NCBI RefSeq assembly: GCF_005491205.1
Contig: NZ_CP028035.1
Coordinates: 1,860,001-1,924,000, forward strand
DNA: 64,000 nt
Direction: 5' to 3'
DNA from: Nissabacter sp. SGAir0207
GTDB lineage: Bacteria > Pseudomonadota > Gammaproteobacteria > Enterobacterales > Enterobacteriaceae
Shown piece by piece: positions 40,275 through 50,253 of this stretch. The position numbers were made by a program, and so were the translations under genes. The stretch's first letter is position 1. Every line of letters begins with the position of its first letter. The notes below the pieces were generated by a model. It was not told where the DNA came from and did no database searches. It worked only from the letters and a program-made list of their open reading frames with translations.

Positions 40275-41582
40275 TCACTGCGCGCCAGCCGTCATCAGGG
40301 GAAGGGCTGGCTTGATGGGCCAGCAGAAGCGGAAACTGGCACCGCCCAGCGGGCTGGTCTCCACCAGCACCCGGCCCCGAAAGGCCTGGGCAATGGAAAA
40401 CACAATCGCCAGCCCAAGGCCGCAGCCGCCGGTGGCGCGATCGCGGCTGGGGTCGAGGCGCACGAACGGCTCGAAAATGCGCTGACGCTCCTCCAGCGGA
40501 ATGCCGGGGCCGTCATCCTCTACCTGCAAACAGGCCTCATCGCCGTTCATCCACAGCGCGATGCGCAGGCGCTGGTTGGCATAACGCAGCGCGTTATTCA
40601 CCAGATTGTCCAGCACGCGCTCCATCAGCCGCTGGTCAATCGCGCCATAGTCGCCCTGATGGGGAATATCCAGCGTCACCTCCCGCAGGGGGTTCACCAG
40701 CTGAATATCCTCCACCTTATCCGCCAGCCAGGCGGGCAGGTCGACGGCGTCAAGCTTCAGCGCCACCTGTGGCCGGTCGAGACGCGCATAGGTCAGCAGT
40801 TCATCAATCAGCGACTCCAGCTGGCCGATGTCGCGGTTCAGCGCCAGCTGCTCGCTCTCCTCCAGGTTCTCACTCATCGCCAGCCGGTAGCGCAAACGCA
40901 CCAGCGGCGTGCGCAGTTCATGGGCGATGCCGTCAATCAGCTGTTTCTTGCTGGCGATCAGCGTGCTGATGTTATCGGCCATCTGGTTGAAGGCGACGCC
41001 CAGCCGGTTCAGGCTGGAGGTGGCGTCAAAATGGGTGCGCTCACTCAGGTGGCCGGCCCCGAGCCGCTGCGCCGCTTTCTCCAGCTGCATCAGGTCGCGC
41101 CAGTGCGGCCGCATCCAGAGAAACACCGGCAACGCCAGCGACAGACCGATAAACAGCAGCAGCGCCAGATCCAGCAGCCGCATCTCATGCAGATAGAAGA
41201 GATAGGGGATCGGCCCGACGACCAGCACATAGTGGCTGCGCGGCACCCGTTGCATAAAGGTGTACTCATCATCCAGCGCCACAATCTCCCCCAACCGCAG
41301 CCGGCGGTCGAGATCTTCCCCCAGCTTGCGCTTGCCCAGTGGCTCAATGTGCAGCTTGAAGGAGAGGTTCAGGTCGAGGGTATTGATGGTTTTGTTCCAG
41401 TCACGCAACGGGATTTCGCGTAGCTCGCTGCGCATCAGGTAGAGCGAGCTTTTCATCAGGTCATCCATCGACTGGCGGCCAGCGCGCTCTGCCGTGACTT
41501 TGTAGACCAGCCCCACCAGCATCGCCATCACCAAAAAGCAGACGAACAGCAGCAAGAAAAACTGGATAAAGAGCTTTCTCAT
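40275..41582 (-). CDS. rstB: Sensor histidine kinase RstB
   Basis: The protein has 435 residues. Two transmembrane segments (about 5-28 and 134-157) enclose a periplasmic sensor domain. HAMP follows, then the dimerisation domain with phospho-acceptor H221 (IDGIAHELRTPLVRLRYRL). The ATPase has NNALRY, DDGPGIP and GCGLGLAI motifs. It phosphorylates RstA; in E. coli the pair belongs to the PhoPQ regulon and responds to acid and low magnesium. It overlaps rstA by four bases. Confidence 0.95.
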   Translation of the reverse strand: MRKLFIQFFLLLFVCFLVMAMLVGLVYKVTAERAGRQSMDDLMKSSLYLMRSELREIPLRDWNKTINTLDLNLSFKLHIEPLGKRKLGEDLDRRLRLGEIVALDDEYTFMQRVPRSHYVLVVGPIPYLFYLHEMRLLDLALLLFIGLSLALPVFLWMRPHWRDLMQLEKAAQRLGAGHLSERTHFDATSSLNRLGVAFNQMADNISTLIASKKQLIDGIAHELRTPLVRLRYRLAMSENLEESEQLALNRDIGQLESLIDELLTYARLDRPQVALKLDAVDLPAWLADKVEDIQLVNPLREVTLDIPHQGDYGAIDQRLMERVLDNLVNNALRYANQRLRIALWMNGDEACLQVEDDGPGIPLEERQRIFEPFVRLDPSRDRATGGCGLGLAIVFSIAQAFRGRVLVETSPLGGASFRFCWPIKPALPLMTAGAQ

Positions 41583-42304
41583 TGCTGCGCCGTCTCCCAG
41601 GCGTTGGGGGCGAACAGGTAACCCTTGTTGCGCACGGTCTTGATGCGGAACGGGTCGAGCGCATTGTCATACAGCTTGCGCCGCAGGCGCGAGATGGCCA
41701 CGTCAATGCTGCGATCCATGCCGTCATAGCTGACGCCGCGCAGCGTCTTCAATAGCGCCTCGCGATCCATAATCTGCCCGGCATGGGTGGCCAGTTCCCA
41801 CAGCAGGTCGAAATCCGAGGTGGAGAGCGGGATATCCTCCGCGCCGAGCGTCACCTGCCGGTTGACCGGGTCAATGCACAGCAGGCCGAAATGCAGCGCA
41901 TTGCGGGTCAGCAGCATGGGCGACTCCTCGCGTGCCGGTTGCTGGCTGTGCTGGCGCAGGTGCAGCCGCAAGCGGGCCAGCAGCACCGCCGGGGGCGTGG
42001 TCTTGAGGATATAGTCATTGGCGCCCATCTCCAGCGACAGGATATGGTTCATGTCGCTGTCGAGCGAGGTGAGCAGCACAATCGGGCCGGGATAGGTGGG
42101 GCGCAGGTCACGGCACAGCGTCATGCCATCCTTACCGGGCAGCATGATGTCCAGCAGCACCAGATCGGGCTTTTCATGCGCGATCACCGCCTGGGCGGTA
42201 TCCCCGCGCGGCTCAACCACTACTTCAAAGTCATGTTTGCTCAAGTAGGCCGCGATCAGTTTGCCGACGTCCTGGTCATCTTCGACGTATACAATTTTAT
42301 TCAT
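41579..42304 (-). CDS. rstA: Response regulator RstA
   Basis: The protein has 241 residues. Receiver domain with acidic pocket ED at 8-9 and phospho-acceptor D52 (LVLLDIMLPGKDG), then an OmpR-type winged helix ending KTVRNKGYLFAPNAWE. I placed the start at ATG 42304 (MNKIVYVEDDQDVG), which matches E. coli; the Shine-Dalgarno is poor. The frame extends 25 codons upstream but that part lacks similarity. I did not find a convincing PhoP box upstream. Confidence 0.94.
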   Translation of the reverse strand: MNKIVYVEDDQDVGKLIAAYLSKHDFEVVVEPRGDTAQAVIAHEKPDLVLLDIMLPGKDGMTLCRDLRPTYPGPIVLLTSLDSDMNHILSLEMGANDYILKTTPPAVLLARLRLHLRQHSQQPAREESPMLLTRNALHFGLLCIDPVNRQVTLGAEDIPLSTSDFDLLWELATHAGQIMDREALLKTLRGVSYDGMDRSIDVAISRLRRKLYDNALDPFRIKTVRNKGYLFAPNAWETAQQ

Positions 42305-42584
42305 GGTGTCATGGAAAGGGGGAAGCCCGGAATCATGGCCCCAGCATAGCGCGAGCCACCGGGGTATGCCATGCGTCAATGGTAATAGGGTATGAGTGGT
42401 TTAGGTTCTATTTCCAGTGCCAATATATAGTGACAATGAATCATTACAGTTAATCCAATTTATTGCGCTGACTGTTGCTAGCAAAAACCCGCGTAATTAT
42501 GCCATTATAAGCGCCATAGCGTATGAAACGTCTTTTCAATGAACCATTTCAGAATGCCAAAACGGGCCAGGAGAGGAACAGGGG

Positions 42585-42998
42585 ATGACGACCGATCGCC
42601 TTGCACCCGATGCGCGCAGTGAAAGAGTCTGCTTCAACTATATGGAGTATCTCTCAGCGTCATGCAAGAAACAGTGGCGTTTCGTGGATGCGATTTATGG
42701 CGTGATGCCGATCTTCGGTCTGGTACTGAAATCCAAAACGCCCAATGCCCAGTCGCGGCAGGAGCAACTCAAGGAGCTGGCACTGCAAGTGGTCTCCACG
42801 CAGGTGAGTGACGAGGTCAATATCGCGCGGCTGATCCTGCTGGCCAAACAGCAGGGCCTGACGCTGATCGATATCTGCCTGCCTTACGCGCTGACGCCAG
42901 AACAGCTGGCGGTGGTACGTGAGGAGTGCGAGCAGGATGTGGGCTTCGAGCAGCATGGCGAGTGCCTGACGGTGAGCCTCAACGCCGCCACCCACTAG
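42585..42998 (+). CDS. Unrecognised cytoplasmic protein (137 aa)
   Basis: I do not recognise this gene. The product begins MTTDRLAPDARSERVCFNYM and is predicted soluble. The N-terminal part is aromatic and charged (YLSASCKKQWRFVDAIYGVMP), and the C-terminal half looks helical (ARLILLAKQQGLTLIDICLP, EQLAVVREECEQDVGFEQH). Six cysteines are present. A purine-rich AGGAACAGGGG precedes the ATG, codon use is like neighbouring genes, and a strong terminator follows, so it is very probably real. It lies divergent from rstA and convergent with ydgI. Confidence 0.75.
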   Translation: MTTDRLAPDARSERVCFNYMEYLSASCKKQWRFVDAIYGVMPIFGLVLKSKTPNAQSRQEQLKELALQVVSTQVSDEVNIARLILLAKQQGLTLIDICLPYALTPEQLAVVREECEQDVGFEQHGECLTVSLNAATH

Positions 42999-43010
42999 CC
43001 AGTGCCGATA

Positions 43011-43044
43011 AAAAAAGGCCGTATCGTGAGATACGGCCTTTTTT
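43011..43044. terminator. Bidirectional terminator
   Basis: Stem GGCCGTATC / GATACGGCC with a GTGA loop and six A and six T residues on the two sides, between the gene at 42585 and ydgI. Confidence 0.93.
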
Positions 43045-43063
43045 GTTGGCGTGGATGACGCGA

Positions 43064-44455
43064 TCAGTGCGCCATAAACCAGCCAGCCGGCACGCTTGCC
43101 AGCAGCAGCAGGGCGACGGCGGAAAGTTCCAGCCGATTCAGCGCGGTACGGTTCGGCTGTTCGCGGCGGGCGTAGAGGAACACCAGCAGGCCCGGCGCAT
43201 AGAGCAGCACCGACAGCAGCAAGTGCACCAGCCCGGAGGCGTAGAGCATCCACAGCCCATACAGGCAGGCGCCGCTGGCCGCCAGGGTCAGGCCCCATGC
43301 GCGTTGCTGGCGCGCCAGCTTGAACAGGAAGGCACCCACCAGGAAGTAGGGCACCAGAATCATCTCGGAGGCGATGGTCAGCAGGTTGTTATAGTCGCTG
43401 CCGGTCAGCCAGATCAGCACCAGCGCCAGCTGTACCGAGCCATTGGTGATCCAGAGCGAAGGCGCGGGCGCGTCATACTGGTTCTGGCCGTGGAAGATGC
43501 GCGGGAACGCCCCTTGTGCCGCGGCCAGCAACGGCACTTCGGCGGCCATGATAGTCCAGCTCAGGTAGGCGCCGCAGACGGAGATGATAAGCCCAGCCGC
43601 GATGATCCAGCGGCCTGTCGGCCCCATCAAATCCACCATCAGGCCAGCCATCGAAGGGTTGCGCATCTCCGCCAGCTCCGCACGCGGCAGCACGCCGAGG
43701 GAGAGCAGGGTAATCAGCAGGTAGACGCCCAGCGCGCTCAGCACCGCCAGCATGGTGGCGCGGCCGACATCACGCTTGTTCTTCGCGCGGGCGGAGACCA
43801 CCACCGCCCCCTCAACGCCAATAAACACCCACAGGGTAAACAGCATGGTGTCTTTCACCTGCTCCCACACCGGCTTGCCCAGCGCCAGTCCCGTGAAGTC
43901 CAGCTTAAAGGTCTCCAGCTTAAAGGCGAGGGCGGCCAGCACCACAAACAGCCCGAGCGGCAGCAGCTTCGCCAGCGTGGCGGCCATATTGATGCCCGCC
44001 GCGGTCTGGACGCCGCGCAGCACCAGCGCATGTACGCCCCACAGCAGCAACGACTCGCCAATCAGCGCTTGCCAGGTGTTGCCATCGCCAAAGATGACGT
44101 GCCCTGGTGAGTCAGTGAAGAAGCTGATCGCCGCAAACACGATCACCAGATAGGAGACGTTGGCGATCACCGCGCAGAGCCAGTAACCCCAGGCGGAGCA
44201 GAAGCCGACCAGCTCGCCGAAGCCCTCTTTGGCATAGGTGAAGATGCCGCCATCCAGATCTGGCCTCAATCTTGAGATCAGCAGCATGGCGAATGCGAGG
44301 AACAGAATGCCGACGCCCGTGATGCCCCAGCCCACCAGCAGGGCGGCGGGACTGGCCACGGCGGCCATATTTTGTGGCAGGCTGAAGACACCCGCGCCCA
44401 GCATGGAGCTGAGCACCAGCGCGGTCAGTGCGGTTAACCCTAATTTTTTTTCCAA
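43064..44455 (-). CDS. ydgI: YdgI, APC-superfamily arginine/ornithine antiporter-like transporter
   Basis: The protein has 463 residues with twelve predicted membrane segments. Sequence is close to E. coli YdgI throughout, including the N-terminal LVLSSMLGAGVFSLPQNMA and the central VFIGVEGAVVVSARAKNKRDVG typical of the basic amino acid/polyamine antiporter (ArcD) group. Transport of arginine against ornithine is inferred from family. It has its own upstream region and ends at the shared terminator. Confidence 0.92.
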   Translation of the reverse strand: MEKKLGLTALTALVLSSMLGAGVFSLPQNMAAVASPAALLVGWGITGVGILFLAFAMLLISRLRPDLDGGIFTYAKEGFGELVGFCSAWGYWLCAVIANVSYLVIVFAAISFFTDSPGHVIFGDGNTWQALIGESLLLWGVHALVLRGVQTAAGINMAATLAKLLPLGLFVVLAALAFKLETFKLDFTGLALGKPVWEQVKDTMLFTLWVFIGVEGAVVVSARAKNKRDVGRATMLAVLSALGVYLLITLLSLGVLPRAELAEMRNPSMAGLMVDLMGPTGRWIIAAGLIISVCGAYLSWTIMAAEVPLLAAAQGAFPRIFHGQNQYDAPAPSLWITNGSVQLALVLIWLTGSDYNNLLTIASEMILVPYFLVGAFLFKLARQQRAWGLTLAASGACLYGLWMLYASGLVHLLLSVLLYAPGLLVFLYARREQPNRTALNRLELSAVALLLLASVPAGWFMAH

Positions 44456-44663
44456 TGTCCTATTCCAATGCAGAATATATGACCAAGTGTTTAATCATCG
44501 CCAGCATAAATACTTATGCCTGCGGACTTATCTCGGGGGATTGCCCTGAAAAAGTGGGGCGATTCTACGGAGTGACGGCGGGTGATGCAATGACTGCCAC
44601 CTAAAATTATGCATAAGAAGCGCATAAATAAACAATTTATGCAGTGCGTGGCAGAGGGGGCAG

Positions 44664-44688
44664 AAAAAAGGCAGCCCGTGGGCTGCCT
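44664..44688 (-). terminator. Intrinsic terminator of ydgH
   Basis: Stem AGGCAGCCC / GGGCTGCCT (44669-44688) with a T-run on the minus strand, just after the ydgH stop. Confidence 0.88.
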
Positions 44689-44706
44689 GATCGCAGTGTG
44701 GCAGGG

Positions 44707-45669
44707 TTACTTGTAGAGGTCGGCGCTGATGGTCAGGTTGCCGCCGCTCTGGTTCTGCTCCCACTGGCGCGTGATGTGGTAGAACTTCGCGCCCTTGTCG
44801 GCGGCGCGCTTGGCCACCTCGGAGGAGATGTCCGTCATGCTGCCGAAGTGGCCGGTAAAGGTCACGGAGTCAAACGGCACCATCTGCGCGGCAGTGGCGT
44901 TGTTCAGCTCCTGGATTTTGGTGCCGTTCGGCAGGGTCACGGTGTAACGCTCGCCGGTGGAGCTTTGCGTCTCGAAGAAACGGCCAACGTTGCGGCTCGG
45001 GGTCTCGGAGGAGGCCACGCCGGGGATCTCAACCTGCTTCGCCGCCGCGCCGCCTGCGGCCAGTGCCGCCTTGCCCGCCTCGGAGTTAGCCGGGATCACG
45101 TTCGGGCTTTGCACCTTGCGCTCTGGCGCATCTTTTTTATAGACGTAGGCGGTGATGAACTGGTTGCCACCTTGGTTGGCGTCAATTTGGCGAATGATAA
45201 AGAAGGCGTAGGCACCTTTCTTCACGGCCGCCTTGGAGATGGCGTCGCTGATGTCCGGCTGGCTGCGGAAGAAACCGCTGACCGTCACGGTATCGTACGG
45301 CTCCAGGCGGTACGCTTCGGTTTTCGGCAGTTCGCGCACGCCATTGAATTCACGGTAGGTGCGGCCGTCGCTGGCCGGCTCCGGGGCAGTGGTGGTTTTG
45401 TAGAGATCGGCCGTGACCCGCCAGTTGCCGCCGTTGTTGCTGTTGCTGATGTCCTGGATATAGAAGGCATCCATCCCCGCCTTGTCCGCCCGCTTGGAGA
45501 CAGCTTCCGCCGCTTCATTGATGGCGTTGAAACGGCCAGAGACGACAATGCGATCGCTGGCTTGCAGGGTCGCGGCTTTCTCAGGGGATAGCTCCTGCGC
45601 GGCATGGGCAGCGGACAGCGCAGACATTGAAAACAGGGCTGATGCGATGATCGTGTTCTTCAGCTTCAT
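44707..45669 (-). CDS. ydgH: YdgH, periplasmic protein with three DUF1471 repeats
   Basis: The protein has 320 residues with a signal peptide ending at AHA (about 23). It contains three DUF1471 (BhsA/YhcN-type) domains: the pattern VSGRF..I.EA...S.RADKAG.DAFYI and GGNW.VTADLYK occurs at about 40-92, again near 134-183, and again at about 262-320. In enterobacteria the family is linked to stress and envelope responses. AAAGGA precedes ATG 45669. It is divergent from pntA. Confidence 0.92.
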   Translation of the reverse strand: MKLKNTIIASALFSMSALSAAHAAQELSPEKAATLQASDRIVVSGRFNAINEAAEAVSKRADKAGMDAFYIQDISNSNNGGNWRVTADLYKTTTAPEPASDGRTYREFNGVRELPKTEAYRLEPYDTVTVSGFFRSQPDISDAISKAAVKKGAYAFFIIRQIDANQGGNQFITAYVYKKDAPERKVQSPNVIPANSEAGKAALAAGGAAAKQVEIPGVASSETPSRNVGRFFETQSSTGERYTVTLPNGTKIQELNNATAAQMVPFDSVTFTGHFGSMTDISSEVAKRAADKGAKFYHITRQWEQNQSGGNLTISADLYK

Positions 45670-46101
45670 AAATAAATCCTTTCGCCTCGCGCATTGACTT
45701 AAGTCACGTGCTGACTTCTTGTTATGTAACAGTGATGTATAACAAAACGGCGTCAATTATTACATGTAAGTCAAGAAGTGTCTCAGCTATTTATGTTACA
45801 GGCCAGTGTGCGCCGGGCAAATTGGTTAAAAAACGCCATGCGCCAGGTTGGCAATAAGTTTGCAAAGATTTTGAGTAATTGTTGTTTTTTCTTGTAATTC
45901 ACGAGGCAAAAAAGCGCGCTGCCTTCCAGTTTTTACAAATACCTGCCGCGTGGCGGGGGCATTTATAGATCAGCGGTCACAACTTCAGTAGCTTAAACCG
46001 GCTCTGCCGCAGGGAATTTCATAACCGGACGCGGGCTTTTCCGCCGGGCGCTGCACAGAGGCATCACCTTATAACCACCTTTCACAGGTAAAAGGATCAT
46101 T
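45670..46101. other. Divergent regulatory region ydgH-pntA
   Basis: This 432-bp AT-rich region holds the promoters of both genes. I see no ORF. Close to pntA, ACCT-TTCAC-AGGT (about 46075-46087) can form a small hairpin directly before the AAAGGA ribosome-binding site. Confidence 0.45.
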
Positions 46102-47631
46102 ATGCGCATTGGTGTACCTAAAGAGCGGACGACCAACGAAGCCAGGGTGGCTGCGACGCCGAAAACGGTGGAGCAGCTGCTGAAACTGGGGTTCAGCGTC
46201 GCCATTGAACAGGGGGCCGGACAGGCGGCCAGCTTTGAGGATAGCGCTTACCAGCGGGCAGGCGCCCAGACGGTTGCAGGCCAGGACGTCTGGCAGTCGG
46301 ACATTATCCTGAAGGTTAACGCCCCGGACGAGCAGGAGGTGGCGTTGCTGCAACCGGGCACCACGCTGGTCAGCTTTATCTGGCCAGCGCAGAACCCGGA
46401 ACTGCTGCAACGGCTGGCGGAGCGGCAGGTGACGGTGCTGGCGATGGACTCTGTGCCGCGCATCTCGCGTGCGCAATCCCTCGATGCCCTCAGCTCGATG
46501 GCCAACATCGCGGGTTACCGGGCGATTGTGGAGGCGGCGCATGAGTTTGGCCGCTTCTTTACCGGGCAAATTACCGCCGCTGGCAAGGTGCCACCCGCCA
46601 AGGTGCTGGTGATTGGCGCGGGCGTGGCCGGGCTGGCCGCCATCGGTGCTGCCGGTAGCCTGGGCGCGATTGTGCGCGCCTTCGACACCCGCCCGGAGGT
46701 GAAGGAGCAGGTGCAGAGCATGGGCGCGCAGTTCCTCGAACTGGATCTGCAAGAAGAGGCGGGCAGTGGCGACGGCTATGCCAAAGTGATGTCCGAGGCG
46801 TTCATTAAGGCGGAGATGGCGCTGTTTGCCGCGCAGGCGGAAGAGGTGGACATCATCGTCACCACTGCATTGATCCCCGGCCGTCCGGCGCCCAAGCTGA
46901 TCACCCGTGAGATGGTGGCCGCGATGCAGCCCGGCAGCGTGATTGTCGATCTGGCGGCGCAGACCGGCGGCAACTGTGAACTGACGGTGGCGGATCAGGT
47001 GGTGGTGACCGAGAACGGCGTGCGCATCATTGGCTATACCGATCTGCCGAGCCGCCTGCCGACCCAATCCTCCCAGCTCTACGGCACCAATTTGGTTAAC
47101 CTGCTGAAACTGCTGTGCAAACAGAAAGATGGCAACATTGAGATCGATTTCGAGGATACCGTGGTGCGCGGCGTGACCGTGGTGCGCAGCGGTGAACTCA
47201 CCTGGCCGGCCCCGCCGATCCAGGTCTCCGCCCAGCCCAAACCAGCCGCCAGCCCGGCACCGGTCGCGCCAGTGGAGAAAGCGCCCCTGCCGCTATGGAA
47301 AAAGCTGCTGCTGCCGGGGGTGGCGCTGGTGCTGTTCGGCTGGCTGGCAGATGCCGCGCCGCGTGACTTCCTCTCGCACTTCACCGTGTTCGCGCTCGCC
47401 TGCGTGGTGGGGTATTACGTGGTGTGGAACGTGAGCCACGCGCTGCATACGCCGCTGATGTCCGTCACCAACGCCATCTCCGGGATTATCGTGGTGGGGG
47501 CGCTGTTGCAGATTGACCACGGCGGCTGGGTGAGCTTCTTCTCATTCATCGCGGTGCTGATCGCCAGCATTAATATCTTTGGCGGGTTTACCGTCACGCA
47601 GCGCATGTTGAAGATGTTCCGCAAACACTAA
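46102..47631 (+). CDS. pntA: NAD(P) transhydrogenase subunit alpha
   Basis: The protein has 509 residues. The N-terminal NAD(H)-binding domain I resembles alanine dehydrogenase ([42 protein letters not shown]). A Pro/Ala-rich linker near 377-395 leads to four C-terminal membrane segments. With PntB it forms the proton-pumping transhydrogenase that reduces NADP with NADH at the expense of the proton gradient. AAAGGA precedes the ATG. Confidence 0.97.
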   Translation: MRIGVPKERTTNEARVAATPKTVEQLLKLGFSVAIEQGAGQAASFEDSAYQRAGAQTVAGQDVWQSDIILKVNAPDEQEVALLQPGTTLVSFIWPAQNPELLQRLAERQVTVLAMDSVPRISRAQSLDALSSMANIAGYRAIVEAAHEFGRFFTGQITAAGKVPPAKVLVIGAGVAGLAAIGAAGSLGAIVRAFDTRPEVKEQVQSMGAQFLELDLQEEAGSGDGYAKVMSEAFIKAEMALFAAQAEEVDIIVTTALIPGRPAPKLITREMVAAMQPGSVIVDLAAQTGGNCELTVADQVVVTENGVRIIGYTDLPSRLPTQSSQLYGTNLVNLLKLLCKQKDGNIEIDFEDTVVRGVTVVRSGELTWPAPPIQVSAQPKPAASPAPVAPVEKAPLPLWKKLLLPGVALVLFGWLADAAPRDFLSHFTVFALACVVGYYVVWNVSHALHTPLMSVTNAISGIIVVGALLQIDHGGWVSFFSFIAVLIASINIFGGFTVTQRMLKMFRKH

Positions 47632-47641
47632 GGGGTCGCAG

Positions 47642-49033
47642 ATGTCTGAGGGATTGGTTACGGCAGCATACATTGTTGCGGCGATTTTATTTATTTTCAG
47701 CCTGGCCGGCTTGTCGAAGCATGAGACATCCCGCCAGGGCAATATTTTCGGCATGACCGGGATGGCGATTGCGCTGATTGCCACCATTCTTGGCCCGGAC
47801 AGCGGCAGCGTCGGCTGGATCATCCTGGCGATGATCATTGGCGGTGCCATCGGTGTCCATCTGGCGCGCAAGGTCGAAATGACCGAGATGCCGGAGCTGG
47901 TCGCCATCCTGCACAGCTTTGTCGGGCTGGCGGCGGTGCTGGTGGGCTTCAACAGCTTCCTCGATCACGGCGATGCGCCGATGATGCCAGTGATGGAGAA
48001 CATCCACCTGACGGAGGTGTTCCTGGGGATCTTCATCGGGGCCGTGACCTTCACCGGCTCACTGGTGGCGTTTGGCAAATTGCGCGGCAAAATCTCGTCG
48101 CGCCCGCTGATGCTGCCGAACCGGCACAAGCTCAATCTGGCGGCGCTGGTGGTGTCGCTGGCGATGCTGATTATCTTTGTGCGCACCGACAGCGTCGGCT
48201 GGCAGGTGTTCGCACTGCTGGTGATGACCCTGATCGCGCTGGCCTTCGGCTGGCATCTGGTGGCCTCGATTGGCGGCGCGGACATGCCGGTGGTGGTCTC
48301 AATGCTCAACTCTTACTCCGGTTGGGCGGCAGCGGCAGCGGGCTTCATGCTCAGCAATGACCTGCTGATCGTCACCGGTGCGCTGGTGGGGTCGTCGGGT
48401 GCCATCCTCTCCTACATCATGTGCAAAGCGATGAACCGCTCGTTCATCAGCGTGATCGCCGGCGGCTTTGGCAGTGATGGTGCCTCGACCGGCGATGCCG
48501 AGGAGATGGGCGAGTACCGCGAAACCACGGCGGAAGAGGTGGCGGAGCTGCTGAAAGGCTCCTCCTCGGTGATCATCACCCCCGGCTACGGCATGGCGGT
48601 GGCGCAGGCGCAGTACCCGGTGCATGACATCACCGCCAAACTGCGCGCGCGTGGCATCCAGGTGCGCTTTGGCATCCACCCGGTGGCGGGCCGCTTGCCG
48701 GGGCACATGAACGTGTTGCTGGCGGAGGCCAAAGTGCCGTATGACATCGTGCTGGAGATGGATGAGATCAATGACGACTTCAGCGACACCGATACGGTGC
48801 TGGTGATTGGTGCCAATGATACCGTCAACCCGGCCGCGCAGGAGGATCCGCGCAGCCCCATCGCCGGGATGCCGGTGCTGGAGGTGTGGAAGGCGCGCAA
48901 TGTGATCGTCTTCAAGCGCTCGATGAATACCGGCTACGCTGGCGTGCAGAATCCGCTGTTCTTCAAAGAGAACACCCAGATGCTGTTCGGCGATGCCAAA
49001 GAGAGCGTGGACGCCATCCTGCGCGCGCTGTAA
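47642..49033 (+). CDS. pntB: NAD(P) transhydrogenase subunit beta
   Basis: The protein has 463 residues (462 in E. coli). Nine N-terminal membrane helices form the proton channel together with PntA. The C-terminal domain III binds NADP(H): [44 protein letters not shown] and [17 protein letters not shown]. It begins ten bases after pntA. Confidence 0.97.
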   Translation: MSEGLVTAAYIVAAILFIFSLAGLSKHETSRQGNIFGMTGMAIALIATILGPDSGSVGWIILAMIIGGAIGVHLARKVEMTEMPELVAILHSFVGLAAVLVGFNSFLDHGDAPMMPVMENIHLTEVFLGIFIGAVTFTGSLVAFGKLRGKISSRPLMLPNRHKLNLAALVVSLAMLIIFVRTDSVGWQVFALLVMTLIALAFGWHLVASIGGADMPVVVSMLNSYSGWAAAAAGFMLSNDLLIVTGALVGSSGAILSYIMCKAMNRSFISVIAGGFGSDGASTGDAEEMGEYRETTAEEVAELLKGSSSVIITPGYGMAVAQAQYPVHDITAKLRARGIQVRFGIHPVAGRLPGHMNVLLAEAKVPYDIVLEMDEINDDFSDTDTVLVIGANDTVNPAAQEDPRSPIAGMPVLEVWKARNVIVFKRSMNTGYAGVQNPLFFKENTQMLFGDAKESVDAILRAL

Positions 49034-49054
49034 GGGCAGGGCAAACGCAAAAAA

Positions 49055-49085
49055 GCAAAAGGGTCGCCGAGGCGACCCTTTTTTT
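49055..49085. terminator. Terminator between pntB and uspE
   Basis: Stem GGGTCGCC / GGCGACCC (49059-49076) with a GA loop and a long T-run on the plus strand; the A residues on the left also allow use by convergent uspE. Confidence 0.9.
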
Positions 49086-49098
49086 ATGGCCCGGCGCG

Positions 49099-50097
49099 TC
49101 AGCGCACCGGGTTATTCTCATTGGGCGGGGTGGGTTCCGCCGTTGGCATCGCCGGTTCCTGCGACTCCAGCACCATCGGACAGACAAAATCATCGGGCTT
49201 GATCGCCAGCAGGTCACACTTCAGGTGGTCAATCACATGCTCCGTGGTGTTGCCGATAAAGGCGGCGGAGATGCCGGTGCGGCCAATGGTGCCAAGCACC
49301 ACCACGCCAGCCTGCAAGTGCTCGGCCAGATCCGGGATCACCTCCTCCGGCAATCCCTTCTCCACATGGGTCAGCTCCTCGCCCATCATGAACTTCTGCC
49401 GCAGGCTCTTCATCGCCAGCAGGTGCTGGCCGCGAATGGCGTCGTTGTAGACGCTGGGGTCAAAGTCGGGCAGCTCAATGGCAATATTGATTGGCGTGAC
49501 CGGGTACGCACCCACCAGATGCACTTCGGTCTGGTTGACATTGCGCGCCAACTCCAGCGTCTCTTGCACCAGTTTCAAGTTAAGTGGATCGTGGTACGGC
49601 TCCTCGCTGGAGAGGTTGACCGCCACCAGCGCCTTGCCGTTCTCCGGCCACGGTTGGTCTTTCACCATCCAGACGGCGCAAGGGCATTTGCGCAGCAGGT
49701 TCCAGTCGGTGGGGGTAAAGATCACGGACTCCAGCCGGTCGTGCTGGTGGGTCATCTTCAGCACCAGATCATGGTGCTCAGCCAGCACTTCCTGAATGAT
49801 CGCCTCATAGGGGCGGTTGTGCCAGACCACTTTGATCTCAATCGGGATGCCGGTCTCCACGTAGTAGCGGCACTGCTCCTTGATCCAGGCGGCGCGCTGG
49901 CCGATCACATCCTGGCGCATGGCAGCCCGTTCGTCTGGCGAAAGCAAGGTGGTCATTTCATATGAGAAATCATAGATAGACAGGAAGGCTTTGATCCTCC
50001 CGCCGTTGCGCTGCACCAGGTAGACCGCGCGCCGCAGGGCGGGCTGGTCATCCTGGTTGGGGTCAATTGCCACCAGCAGGTTCTGATACTTCGCCAT
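49099..50097 (-). CDS. uspE: Universal stress protein E
   Basis: The protein has 332 residues with two tandem Usp domains (about 1-150 and 155-305). The second contains [36 protein letters not shown]. The C-terminal tail [19 protein letters not shown] is longer and more acidic and proline-rich than in E. coli (316 residues). UspE helps survival of DNA damage and affects adhesion and motility. It lies downstream of fnr on the same strand, separated by a large inverted repeat. Confidence 0.95.
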   Translation of the reverse strand: MAKYQNLLVAIDPNQDDQPALRRAVYLVQRNGGRIKAFLSIYDFSYEMTTLLSPDERAAMRQDVIGQRAAWIKEQCRYYVETGIPIEIKVVWHNRPYEAIIQEVLAEHHDLVLKMTHQHDRLESVIFTPTDWNLLRKCPCAVWMVKDQPWPENGKALVAVNLSSEEPYHDPLNLKLVQETLELARNVNQTEVHLVGAYPVTPINIAIELPDFDPSVYNDAIRGQHLLAMKSLRQKFMMGEELTHVEKGLPEEVIPDLAEHLQAGVVVLGTIGRTGISAAFIGNTTEHVIDHLKCDLLAIKPDDFVCPMVLESQEPAMPTAEPTPPNENNPVR

Positions 50098-50180
50098 AAC
50101 TCCTCCTCACAGAGCTGTAAAACACAGACTGTCAGATCAAGAGTAACTCAACATTGGCGAACAGGACAGACGGAGAAGTG

Positions 50181-50219
50181 TGACGGATCAATAAATTGCT
50201 GGAATTTATCGATCCGTCA
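50181..50219. repeat. Near-perfect 39-nt inverted repeat between fnr and uspE
   Basis: TGACGGATC (50181-50189) pairs with GATCCGTCA (50211-50219), and ATAAATT (50191-50197) with AATTTAT (50203-50209). Only A50190/C50210 do not pair. The loop is GCTGG. There is no T-run on either strand, so it is not an ordinary terminator. See the findings. Confidence 0.8.
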
Positions 50220-50253
50220 AAATGCATGACTTACAGGATTAAACGAAGGGCGG

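Noticed and set aside
42305..42584. PhoP box upstream of rstA
   Set aside because: Only one GGTTTA-like half is present and on the wrong strand for rstA; no direct repeat at the 11-bp period.
42926..44110. 394-codon plus-strand frame across ydgI
   Set aside because: Antisense shadow of ydgI, and it passes through the terminator at 43011-43044.
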